Source: a virus. Taken from it: 20,506 nucleotides of DNA. The notes beneath the pieces are model-generated. The model was not told the DNA's origin. It made no database searches and saw nothing but the letters and a program-made list of their open reading frames with translations. The first letter of the stretch is position 1; the number at the start of each line of letters is the position of its first letter. The position numbers were made by a program, and so were the translations under genes. The stretch spans positions 1-20,506 of the IMG/VR virus record IMGVR_UViG_3300032284_002275; one strand, 5' to 3'. Positions 13,610 to 20,153 of the stretch are shown one piece after another.

Positions 13610-14467
13610 ATGATACTTATTGACTTAAATCAAATTCTCATCGGCGGATTGATGGGACAAATCAACAAAAACAAGGTTGAACTCAAAGAGGACCTAATTC
13701 GCCACATGGTACTCAATACTCTAAGATACAATATCAAGCAATTTAAAGAATATGGTGAAGTTATTCTTTGTTGTGATAATCGTAAATACTGGCGTAAAGA
13801 CATATTTCCATTCTATAAAGCAGGACGTAAAAAAGCTCGTGATAAATCTGATTTAGATTGGCACATGATTTTTGATATGCTTGCCAAATTCAAACAAGAA
13901 CTTAGAGAATATTTTCCATATAAAGTTATTGATGTTGAAGGTGCCGAAGCCGATGATATAATCGGTACACTTGCACCTCGTGCTGTGATGCATGAAAATG
14001 TATTGATTCTTTCCAGTGATAGTGACTTTGTTCAATTACAAATGTGGAATACCAATTCAAAATACAAAATCAAACAATACAATCCAACCTTAAAGAAATA
14101 CGTTACTACCGATAACGCCTTGGACTCTCTTAAAGAGAAAATAATTCACGGCGATAAGGGTGATGGCATACCCAATGTCCTATCGCCTGGAGACTGTTTT
14201 GTGCGAGACCTGAGACAGAAACCAATAAAGCAAAAAGTTTTTGAAGAACTCATGGCAAGCCATTATGGAGATTGGAAAGATGAATCTGCTAGAAGTGGTT
14301 TTTCTCGTAATCAACTTCTAATTGACCTTAGATTAATTCCTGAGACTATAAAGAATGAAATTATAAATACATATGAGGAAGTAAAAACAGCAAACAAAAC
14401 AAAAATGCTAAATTACTTTATTGAAAAGAAATTGACAAACCTAATGGATGTTATTGAGGAATTTTGA
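13610..14467 (+). CDS. rnh: T4 RNase H-type 5'-3' exonuclease (FEN-1-like)
   Basis: This 285-residue nuclease removes RNA primers and flaps from lagging-strand fragments. The metal-binding acidic residues of the T4 RNase H/FEN-1 family are in order: Asp5 (MILIDLN), Asp56 (CCDNRKYWRKD), Glu113 with Asp115 and Asp116 (GAEADDIIG), Asp137 and Asp139 (SSDSDF), and Asp182 and Asp185 (HGDKGDGIPN). It is slightly shorter than T4 RNase H (about 305). No strong Shine-Dalgarno precedes the ATG, but a good sigma70-type promoter lies just upstream. It pairs functionally with the primase at 5512. Confidence 0.92.
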   Translation: MILIDLNQILIGGLMGQINKNKVELKEDLIRHMVLNTLRYNIKQFKEYGEVILCCDNRKYWRKDIFPFYKAGRKKARDKSDLDWHMIFDMLAKFKQELREYFPYKVIDVEGAEADDIIGTLAPRAVMHENVLILSSDSDFVQLQMWNTNSKYKIKQYNPTLKKYVTTDNALDSLKEKIIHGDKGDGIPNVLSPGDCFVRDLRQKPIKQKVFEELMASHYGDWKDESARSGFSRNQLLIDLRLIPETIKNEIINTYEEVKTANKTKMLNYFIEKKLTNLMDVIEEF

Positions 14468-14892
14468 TGAAAAATATATATGAAATTTTTGATGAGTTTG
14501 AAGAAGCTAAATCAAAAAAAGATAGAATGGATATAATTGGAAAAAATTTAAGTAAAACTCTACACGATGTTTTATTATTAACATTTCATCCTGATTATAA
14601 GTTTAAAATTAAAGAGCTACCTGAAGATTATAAACCAAATCAAAGTAATTTGCCAGGTTTATCTTATGCAAAGCTTTCAACTGAGATAAGAAAGCTTTAT
14701 ATGTTTCAGGAAGGTAATGCAACAGCAGAATCTTTAACTGATAAAAAGAGAAAACAACTTTTATTGGAATTATTAAATATTTTAGAACCAAGAGAAGCTG
14801 AAGTTATAATGGGGATCTTTAATAAAGATCAAGGTGTGAAAGGACTAACATATAAATTTGTTAAAGAGGCTTTTCCGAATATGTTACCTTAG
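14467..14892 (+). CDS. Conserved T4-like phage protein of unknown function
   Basis: ATG 14467 overlaps the rnh stop (TGATG) and has GAGGA 6 nt upstream, so it is favoured over TTG 14464. The 141-residue product begins MKNIYEIFDEFEEAKSKK, is helical, and includes LLLTFHPDYKFKIKELPEDY. I recall relatives in cyanophages near replication genes, classed only as a domain of unknown function. No catalytic motif is visible. Confidence 0.78.
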   Translation: MKNIYEIFDEFEEAKSKKDRMDIIGKNLSKTLHDVLLLTFHPDYKFKIKELPEDYKPNQSNLPGLSYAKLSTEIRKLYMFQEGNATAESLTDKKRKQLLLELLNILEPREAEVIMGIFNKDQGVKGLTYKFVKEAFPNMLP

Positions 14893-14895
14893 AAA

Positions 14896-15264
14896 ATGAA
14901 AAAAGATAGGATAATTATAACTTGTGGTAAATTTGATCCAATTAATCGTGATGAACTTGATTTCCTTAGGAGATGTAGACAAAAAGGAGATTGGCTAATT
15001 GTCGGTATACATTCTGATTGGTGGATGTGTAGTTATAATGGTGGTTTTTTTCAAAGTTTTGAAACACGAAAAGAAATAGTTTCTAGCATAAAGTATGTTG
15101 ATGAGATATTTAAATTTAATGATTCTGATGGCACAGCTTGTATATTACTCAAATTAGTAAAGACTTGTTATCCAAATTCAAATATAACTTTTATATCCGA
15201 AGAAGATATGCATGATATGCCAGAAACTAAAATTCGTGGTATTACTTTTGAAACAATGAAATAG
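14896..15264 (+). CDS. Cytidylyltransferase-fold protein with degenerate active site
   Basis: This 122-residue protein has the N-terminal strand-turn of the nucleotidyltransferase superfamily (IIITCGKFDP), the DWLIVGIHSDWW segment and a late TKIRG where the family usually has its ISTTxxR element. The HxGH signature expected soon after GKFDP is replaced by NRDEL (residues 17-21). The normal cytidylyl or adenylyl transfer chemistry is therefore doubtful. It may bind nucleotide without catalysis or use altered residues. Similar proteins are recalled from T4-like cyanophages. It follows the preceding gene by 3 nt. Confidence 0.78.
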   Translation: MKKDRIIITCGKFDPINRDELDFLRRCRQKGDWLIVGIHSDWWMCSYNGGFFQSFETRKEIVSSIKYVDEIFKFNDSDGTACILLKLVKTCYPNSNITFISEEDMHDMPETKIRGITFETMK

Positions 15265-15278
15265 GAGAAAAAAACTAA

Positions 15279-15443
15279 GTGACTAAGTTTGTAGCAAAGT
15301 TTCGTAAAAATTCTGATGATTATGAATTTACGAATCAATATTCTAAAAACAAAAAAAAGAAAAATAAAATACGCCAGGCGAGACAAAACAAAAATGGTGA
15401 ACCTGAGTACCAAATAAACGACTGGAAACAACGCAGGATCTAG
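15279..15443 (+). CDS. 54-residue basic protein, GTG start
   Basis: GTG 15279 is preceded by AGGAG at a spacing of about 11 nt and opens a 54-residue frame ending at TAG 15441-15443. The product is strongly basic (KNKKKKNKIRQARQNK) with an acidic-aromatic patch (SDDYEF). It ends next to the palindrome at 15444. It fills an otherwise empty 180-nt stretch. The Lys/Arg content suggests RNA or DNA contact, but no family is recognised. Confidence 0.6.
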   Translation: MTKFVAKFRKNSDDYEFTNQYSKNKKKKNKIRQARQNKNGEPEYQINDWKQRRI

Positions 15444-15461
15444 TGTTGTATTAATACAACA
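15444..15461. repeat. 18-bp perfect palindrome next to a consensus promoter
   Basis: TGTTGTATTAATACAACA reads the same on both strands. It starts on the base after a stop codon and ends 6 nt before the -35 box of the following promoter. There is no loop or T-run, so it is not a rho-independent terminator. A dimeric regulator binding site is the most likely reading. Confidence 0.7.
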
Positions 15462-15467
15462 GTCGTA

Positions 15468-15496
15468 TTGACAAATCAACAAAACACCTGTATAAT
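15468..15496 (+). promoter_or_regulatory. Perfect-consensus sigma70 promoter
   Basis: TTGACA at 15468-15473, a 17-nt spacer and TATAAT at 15491-15496 form an exact match to the bacterial housekeeping promoter. Transcription should begin around 15503, about 20 nt before ATG 15524, with TAAGGAG in the leader. This is what a phage early promoter recognised by unmodified host polymerase would look like. Confidence 0.9.
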
Positions 15497-15523
15497 CCTG
15501 GATATTCTTGTAAGGAGTATTCT

Positions 15524-15868
15524 ATGATTATACATGGTCGTATCGCAAAGTCCAAAAAACGTAAAGTACCCAAATCCGTACAAGCAGAGTATGATTCATG
15601 GTTGAAAGGTATTGAAGCAATGGCACCAAAAATCACAAAAAAAGTTTTTAAACAAACGTATTCGCTAGGTCCTGGCTCAGCACCAGCTGGTCGTGAGACA
15701 AAGCATTATCCGTCACTAAACACTGGTTTAGGTGTTGCAACAAAACCTGTTTCACCAAAAGTCTACACTGGTACAAAAATTGTAGGTATTGCTACAATGC
15801 ACAAATCAAATGCAGTGCCAGTATTTAATGATGAGCAAGCAAAAGATATTTCAAGTATGAGGCGTTAA
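15524..15868 (+). CDS. Conserved phage protein of unknown function
   Basis: This 114-residue basic protein has a strong AAGGAG about 8 nt before the ATG and is the first gene after the consensus promoter. The C-terminal part (KIVGIATMHKSNAVPVFNDE) recalls a segment seen in small proteins of several tailed phages. The N-terminus is Lys-rich (AKSKKRKVPKS). It is soluble, with no catalytic motif. Expression is probably early, judged from the promoter. Confidence 0.78.
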   Translation: MIIHGRIAKSKKRKVPKSVQAEYDSWLKGIEAMAPKITKKVFKQTYSLGPGSAPAGRETKHYPSLNTGLGVATKPVSPKVYTGTKIVGIATMHKSNAVPVFNDEQAKDISSMRR

Positions 15869-15869
15869 A

Positions 15870-15995
15870 ATGAAGATAATAGTTCCAGTTAAAAAACCGG
15901 TGTGTCGTACACCAATCAAGCCTGTGCAAAAGCACAAAATTGATACAAAGTATGCTCGCAAAGTAAAACACCCACACAAGGAGTTTTCATTATGA
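15870..15995 (+). CDS. 41-residue basic protein
   Basis: ATG 15870 has GAGG 7 nt upstream and lies just after the previous stop. The frame encodes 41 residues rich in Lys, Pro and His (VPVKKPVCRTPIKPVQKHK) and ends at TGA 15993-15995, overlapping the next ATG (ATGA). The overlaps and ribosome binding site support real translation despite the small size. Function unknown. Confidence 0.62.
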   Translation: MKIIVPVKKPVCRTPIKPVQKHKIDTKYARKVKHPHKEFSL

Positions 15996-16201
15996 GCAAA
16001 GGAAGTAATCCACGTCCATATAGCGTGGATCAAAAAACATTTAGGGATAATTGGGATGCAATTTTTGGCAAAGCACAAATAAAAGAAAATATTAAATGGC
16101 AAGAATTGGACCAAGTTACTAGGCAATGGGCAGTTTTATCTGGTTACGAAAAAGATTTAGCTAATTATGCAAGAAGGAAAAAAGAAAATGACAATTTATA
16201 A
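15992..16201 (+). CDS. Small conserved phage protein
   Basis: This 69-residue protein has AAGGAG before the ATG, which overlaps the preceding stop. It opens with MSKGSNPRPYSVDQKTFRDN, a start that I recall from small proteins of many tailed phages, and continues with a helical, Trp-containing tail. Function unknown. It overlaps the next gene by 14 nt. Confidence 0.75.
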   Translation: MSKGSNPRPYSVDQKTFRDNWDAIFGKAQIKENIKWQELDQVTRQWAVLSGYEKDLANYARRKKENDNL

Positions 16202-16406
16202 TTATGAAGAAGTTTTTCAGGATATTCCTGGCGATTCTGCTAATGTAATGTTCACCTTTCCTCCAGAAATGAATGAAAAATGCGGTTGGAAAGAAGGCGA
16301 TATAATTGAAATTAAGTTAGAAGGCAAATCTCTAATTCTTACAAAAAAAGACTTTTGGCCTTATTCTGATGAATTGGATATTCCTGATGCAAACACACTT
16401 ATATAA
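16188..16406 (+). CDS. AbrB/MazE-like swapped-hairpin protein
   Basis: ATG 16188 is preferred over ATG 16167 because AAGGA then lies 9 nt upstream. The 72-residue product contains VMFTFPPEMNEKCGWKEGD and IIEIKLEGKSLILTKK. This matches the SpoVT/AbrB-type layout of a strand, a short helix with (K/R)xxxGW(K)EGD, and paired strands. Such proteins bind DNA as dimers, and some are antitoxins. No obvious toxin partner is adjacent. A phage transcription factor is possible. Confidence 0.68.
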   Translation: MTIYNYEEVFQDIPGDSANVMFTFPPEMNEKCGWKEGDIIEIKLEGKSLILTKKDFWPYSDELDIPDANTLI

Positions 16407-17049
16407 AAACATTTTCATAATTGAAGCAGACACTCAAAAAGAATTGGTATTGACATTCTTTAGGATGCAAGAATTTTATGAATCTCAAAAACCAGAACTA
16501 TATAATAAAAAATTTTCTGTTTTTGATTTCATTGATACAATGATGAATGATAATGGTGAAATTAATTATTTTTCACATTGGGATGGCTTTAACATTCCAG
16601 ATTTTGCTTTTGAAAAGTGGAAAAAGAAAAATAAATCTTTAACGCCTTATGAAAAAAATTTGATTGATTTGATGGAATACAAAATTAGTTATGCCGAAAG
16701 ATACTATATTATTGGTTATATGAAAGGCGATAAGAATTGCTTGAATCATGAAATAGCTCATGCACTTTATTATGTCGATAAGAGTTATCGTGAAAAGGTG
16801 GATATTTTAAATTCTGAAATTGAATCAAAGCATCCAGAATTTTTTGATTTTGTAATGCAAGATTTGGCTCATATGGGTTATAATGAATCTGTTATCAAAG
16901 ATGAAGCTAATGCTTGGTTGAGCACAACATCAAAACAAGAGTTATTGAATTCTTTTAGTTTTTTGGATATTGATATATCTTATACCAAATGCTTGCCTAT
17001 GATAAAAAAATATCGTAAGCTGTTGTCTGAGTACAACACATTTGCTTGA
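16387..17049 (+). CDS. HExxH-motif protein, putative metalloprotease-like
   Basis: ATG 16387 gives a 220-residue protein starting MQTHLYKNIFIIEADTQKEL, a start I recall as conserved in T4-like phages. The segment LNHEIAHALYYVD contains HExxH with His121, Glu122 and His125, as in zinc metallopeptidases. A third ligand is not certain, though downstream Glu and Asp residues exist (for example VIKDEANAWL). It overlaps the AbrB-like gene by 20 nt. The next gene also carries an HExxH motif. Proteolytic activity is an inference; homologues may be structural. Confidence 0.75.
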   Translation: MQTHLYKNIFIIEADTQKELVLTFFRMQEFYESQKPELYNKKFSVFDFIDTMMNDNGEINYFSHWDGFNIPDFAFEKWKKKNKSLTPYEKNLIDLMEYKISYAERYYIIGYMKGDKNCLNHEIAHALYYVDKSYREKVDILNSEIESKHPEFFDFVMQDLAHMGYNESVIKDEANAWLSTTSKQELLNSFSFLDIDISYTKCLPMIKKYRKLLSEYNTFA

Positions 17050-17074
17050 GTGGTAACCTTTGTTATGTTATAAT
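17046..17074 (+). promoter_or_regulatory. Sigma70-type promoter upstream of the VWA gene
   Basis: TTGAGT at 17046-17051, a 17-nt spacer and TATAAT at 17069-17074 give a 4/6 -35 and an exact -10. AAGGAG at 17087-17092 precedes ATG 17098. The leader repeats the ATATT...TGTAAGGAGT wording of the leader at 15504-15523. Confidence 0.72.
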
Positions 17075-17097
17075 ATGTCATATTGTAAGGAGTTTAT

Positions 17098-19188
17098 ATG
17101 ACAACAATGCTTGAATCCAAATCATTACTTGCCAAACTAATGGCAACAGAGAACCTAAAAATTGAACAGCGAAATGTTCGTACCGCTTCATTTGATATGG
17201 TCCGTCGGATTTTGACGATTCCTACTTTGAATGGTGGATTGTCTAGTGTGATTTATGACCTTTTCATGGGTCATGAAGTTGGTCATGCATTGTATACACC
17301 GGTTGGTGAAACTACTAAAGCAGTTGTAAACAGAAAAATACCACATTCAATTTTAAATGTGGTAGATGATGCTCGTATTGAGCGCAAAATCAAAAACAAA
17401 TATCCAGGCCTTAAAACATCTTTTATCAAAGCATACAAAGAATTGCTAGAGAAAGATTTTTTTAACACTGCTGGTATTGATCTAAACACTTTGAATTTCA
17501 TTGATCGTGCCAATATGTATTTTAAAGGCGGTCCGGCACAAAATATTCATTTTACCGAAGAAGAAGATGTTCTTGTTAAAAAAATGAATTCTACCGAAAC
17601 TTATGATGATGTCGTTGAAGTTTCAGCTGAAATCGTTGAATTCATGAAACTAAAAGATCAGGAAGAAAAACAAAAACAAAAAGAAGAATCAAATGATGAT
17701 TCAGATGAAGATGAATCAGGTGATTATGATTTTTCTGGTGATGGTTCTGAAGGCGAAGATGGTGAAGAAGGCGAAGGCGATAACCAACAAGAAGATTTTT
17801 ACAGTGATGATGAAGAAAATGAATCAAAATCTTCTGGTGGTTCTTCACGCTTTGATGATAAACAACCAGAATCTTATACCGACAAGTCTTTCAAAGAAAA
17901 TGAAAGCAAGTTATTTGCTCAAAAACCAGAAAATCACACTTATGTCAATGTTCCAAAGTTTGACATAGAAAAATGTGTGATACCGTACAAAAAACTATGG
18001 TCAATACACAAACAAGAGGCCAGCCAAGAAATTTTCAGTATTGAGAACATACAAAAATTTAACAAGGTTCGTGATGAAATAAACAAAACAGTTTCATACC
18101 TTGCTAAAGAATTTGAAATGCGTAAAAATGCACAACAACTAAAACGTGCATCTACCGCAAAAACTGGTGAGCTGAACATGGACCGTGTTTACTCATATCA
18201 AATCAATCAGGACATATTCAAGAAATTGACAATTATGCCTGATGGTAAGTCTCATGGCTTAGTTTTGTTTCTTGATTGGTCTGCTTCAATGGTTAACCAT
18301 ATTAATAACACACTGAAACAATTATTGGCTTTGATGTTGTTCTGTAAGAAAGTAAACATTCCTTTTGAAGTTTATTCTTTTACTGATATCAGTAGTTATT
18401 CTTTTGGTCACAATTTTATAGGATACACAAAATCGCCAGAAGAATCAAACGAAGGCGACCTTTTGATGGAAGAATTTATTCTGTACAACATTTTTTCAAG
18501 TAAAATGTCCGCATCTGAATTTACATATGCGTGTGTTTCTATGTTTGATAGAAGAACCACGAAAATAATGGCAATGCACTCTACACCATTAAATCAAGCA
18601 ATTATTGCCGCTATGGACATTGTGCCTGAATTTAAGAAGAAGTACAAATTACAAATTGTTAATACCGTGTTTTTATCTGATGGTGATGCAAACTATATTG
18701 ATAGCTATACTATCGTAGACAGGGAAAATCATAAGAAAAGAACTAGTTATGGTAGTTTTGACACGATTGTAATTACAGATCCACAAACAAATTTCCAGGA
18801 ACAATACAAAGGCAGTTGGGATGACAAAAGAAAGATGACCAGTGCGCTGATCAAGTTGCTCCGTGCAAGGACACAATCAAATGTCATTGGTTTTTACCTT
18901 CAATCAGCTAAAGACTTTAAAAGGTACAGCCCTTCTTGGTTTCCACAAGGAACTAATTTGGATTTGTTGAGAAGCAACCTGAAAAAAGACAAATACCTAG
19001 TGTTAACGAACACAGGCTACAACGAATATTACTTTTTGTTGTCAGATTCTTCTTCTGATGATGAGGAATCTGTTTTTGAAGTCAAAGGAACGACAACCCG
19101 TAGCTTGGTTACTGCTTTTACCAAGTATGCGGCCGCAAAATTGTCAAATAAAGTCGTTTTAAATCGTTTTATCGGTTTAATTTCATGA
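17098..19188 (+). CDS. CobT-like VWA-domain protein with N-terminal HExxH
   Basis: This 696-residue protein, the longest in the window, has three parts. The N-terminal part has GHEVGHALYTP (His59, Glu60, His63) followed by VVDDARIERKIKNKYPG. A very acidic low-complexity linker covers about residues 195-260. The C-terminal von Willebrand A domain has a complete metal-ion site: DWSAS (Asp393, Ser395, Ser397), Thr496 in HSTPLNQ, and SDGD around Asp528. The layout matches CobT/VWA subunits that work with MoxR/CobS-type AAA+ ATPases, which T4-like phages also encode. No such ATPase gene is seen here. The gene has its own promoter. Role unknown; target-protein remodelling is likelier than cobalamin synthesis. 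Confidence 0.88.
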   Translation: MTTMLESKSLLAKLMATENLKIEQRNVRTASFDMVRRILTIPTLNGGLSSVIYDLFMGHEVGHALYTPVGETTKAVVNRKIPHSILNVVDDARIERKIKNKYPGLKTSFIKAYKELLEKDFFNTAGIDLNTLNFIDRANMYFKGGPAQNIHFTEEEDVLVKKMNSTETYDDVVEVSAEIVEFMKLKDQEEKQKQKEESNDDSDEDESGDYDFSGDGSEGEDGEEGEGDNQQEDFYSDDEENESKSSGGSSRFDDKQPESYTDKSFKENESKLFAQKPENHTYVNVPKFDIEKCVIPYKKLWSIHKQEASQEIFSIENIQKFNKVRDEINKTVSYLAKEFEMRKNAQQLKRASTAKTGELNMDRVYSYQINQDIFKKLTIMPDGKSHGLVLFLDWSASMVNHINNTLKQLLALMLFCKKVNIPFEVYSFTDISSYSFGHNFIGYTKSPEESNEGDLLMEEFILYNIFSSKMSASEFTYACVSMFDRRTTKIMAMHSTPLNQAIIAAMDIVPEFKKKYKLQIVNTVFLSDGDANYIDSYTIVDRENHKKRTSYGSFDTIVITDPQTNFQEQYKGSWDDKRKMTSALIKLLRARTQSNVIGFYLQSAKDFKRYSPSWFPQGTNLDLLRSNLKKDKYLVLTNTGYNEYYFLLSDSSSDDEESVFEVKGTTTRSLVTAFTKYAAAKLSNKVVLNRFIGLIS

Positions 19189-19199
19189 GGAGTGAGAAA

Positions 19200-19409
19200 A
19201 TGAAGCCAAAATTCTTAGTGGAATTCATGAATGGCGCAAAATCAGCGACTGTTCAAGTTGATCATCACACTTTATACAGCGTAATTTGCAAAAATAATGG
19301 CGTACAAGAGAAAATTGTGCAATTTTTGACACAAAAAGAAGCGGAAGACTACGGTCTACACTTCACCGAACAACTAAACCCATTTTTACTGAACGAAAAT
19401 GTCAAATAG
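19200..19409 (+). CDS. Hypothetical protein
   Basis: ATG 19200 has AGGAG 7 nt upstream, while the in-frame ATG 19185 overlaps that ribosome binding site, so the later start is used. The product is 69 residues, soluble, with a single Cys. No family is recognised. It follows the VWA gene by 11 nt and probably shares its transcript. Confidence 0.68.
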   Translation: MKPKFLVEFMNGAKSATVQVDHHTLYSVICKNNGVQEKIVQFLTQKEAEDYGLHFTEQLNPFLLNENVK

Positions 19410-19662
19410 AGAAGCAAGAAGCCAGATTCCTGGTGTAATTTTTGACCAGTTATTCAAGAGGATGCAGAAATCCAAACTATGGACGATAAAATGTCGTTTG
19501 GATGACTCATATCCTCTTAAAAAGATACCAAATTTTTCTTTTATACTTGAAGAAGAAGGCATTTTTATATGCAAAGTTGTTGCGGATTCACTAGAAAAAG
19601 CAAAAGAAATTATTTTAGAACAGCTACCAGTTGAGGAATTCTTAGAAAATGGAAATGAATGA
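19399..19662 (+). CDS. Hypothetical protein
   Basis: This 87-residue protein overlaps the preceding gene by 11 nt. It looks like a compact alpha/beta fold (WTIKCRLDD, FSFILEEEGIFICKVVADS, then a helix KAKEIILEQL). No motif or family is recognised. The 3' end overlaps the MazG-like gene by 14 nt, suggesting coupled translation. Confidence 0.65.
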   Translation: MSNREARSQIPGVIFDQLFKRMQKSKLWTIKCRLDDSYPLKKIPNFSFILEEEGIFICKVVADSLEKAKEIILEQLPVEEFLENGNE

Positions 19663-19921
19663 TAAAACAAAAGAGGCAATGCTGATATTGCAAGAGGAAT
19701 GTGCTGAAGTTGCTCAGGCAATATCAAAAGTCTTTAGGTTTGGTATTGATACTGTACACAATATGAACTCAAATCGGCAAAGGTTAGAGGAAGAAATCGG
19801 TGACCTTCTTGCCATGGTTGACATACTAATTGAAAGTAGTATAATATCAGATAGTAATGTCAACGAAGCAAGAAAGAACAAAAAGAACAAACTTAGAAAA
19901 TGGTCGTCAATCTACAATTAG
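19649..19921 (+). CDS. MazG-like nucleotide pyrophosphohydrolase
   Basis: This 90-residue all-helical protein has the MazG/dUTPase-superfamily metal motif: LQEECAE (Glu16, Glu17, Glu20) and LEEEIGDLLAMVD (Glu49 to Asp52). Such enzymes hydrolyse (d)NTPs or related nucleotides to monophosphates. Phage MazG has been proposed to alter host nucleotide or alarmone pools. It is a single-domain, short form. ATG 19655 is an alternative start. GAGGA lies about 11 nt upstream. Its stop overlaps by 4 nt the stop of the - strand gene. Confidence 0.85.
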   Translation: MEMNDKTKEAMLILQEECAEVAQAISKVFRFGIDTVHNMNSNRQRLEEEIGDLLAMVDILIESSIISDSNVNEARKNKKNKLRKWSSIYN

Positions 19922-20094
19922 AATGATTTCTTTTTATACTCATAGTCACGAATCATGTTTTCAATATCAGCGGCACTTTTTGGTGCTCTTGATTCAATGT
20001 ATGCTTCAAGACCGTTTCTTGCATAACCATCAGCTTTGATTCTGACATATACGACACCGGCGATTAAAACTAAGGTTAGAATAGTAAGTAACAT
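19918..20094 (-). CDS. 58-residue membrane-anchored protein on the opposite strand
   Basis: Read on the - strand, ATG at 20094-20092 opens a 58-residue frame ending TAA at 19920-19918. AAGGAG (20109-20104) lies 9 nt before the start, as strong as any in the window. The protein has an N-terminal membrane helix (MLLTILTLVLIAGVVYV) and a charged cytosolic tail (RAPKSAADIENMIRDYEYKKK). It is the only - strand gene I can support and fills the single sizeable gap on the + strand. A T4-type late promoter lies directly upstream. No family is recognised. Confidence 0.72.
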   Translation of the reverse strand: MLLTILTLVLIAGVVYVRIKADGYARNGLEAYIESRAPKSAADIENMIRDYEYKKKSF

Positions 20095-20103
20095 TTTAAA
20101 AAA

Positions 20104-20109
20104 CTCCTT
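20104..20109 (-). promoter_or_regulatory. Ribosome binding site of the - strand gene
   Basis: AAGGAG on the - strand is 9 nt from ATG 20094. It decides the start and is the best single argument that the short frame is translated. Confidence 0.75.
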
Positions 20110-20132
20110 TTTATTAGTGTTTCTACTATTAG

Positions 20133-20140
20133 TATTTATA
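20133..20140 (-). promoter_or_regulatory. T4-type late promoter box TATAAATA
   Basis: The - strand carries exactly TATAAATA, the T4 late-promoter -10 element recognised by gp55 (established for T4). It lies 38 nt upstream of ATG 20094, leaving room for a short leader with the AAGGAG site. No -35 box is present at sigma70 spacing, as expected for a late promoter. Confidence 0.65.
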
Positions 20141-20153
20141 CTGAAAGAAAATT

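Noticed and set aside
14362-14369. TATAAATA on the + strand inside rnh
   Set aside because: It lies within a coding sequence about 98 nt before the next ATG. In such AT-rich DNA one chance copy is expected; it is less convincing than the intergenic box at 20133.
15444-15461. Palindrome as a rho-independent terminator
   Set aside because: It has no loop, is AT-rich and lacks a following T-run.
17098-19188. True cobaltochelatase CobT for cobalamin synthesis
   Set aside because: No other cobalamin gene is nearby. The HExxH part and phage context suggest a different client.
19857-20039. 60-residue + strand frame after the MazG-like gene
   Set aside because: It has no ribosome binding site and overlaps the - strand gene, which has a strong ribosome binding site and a promoter.
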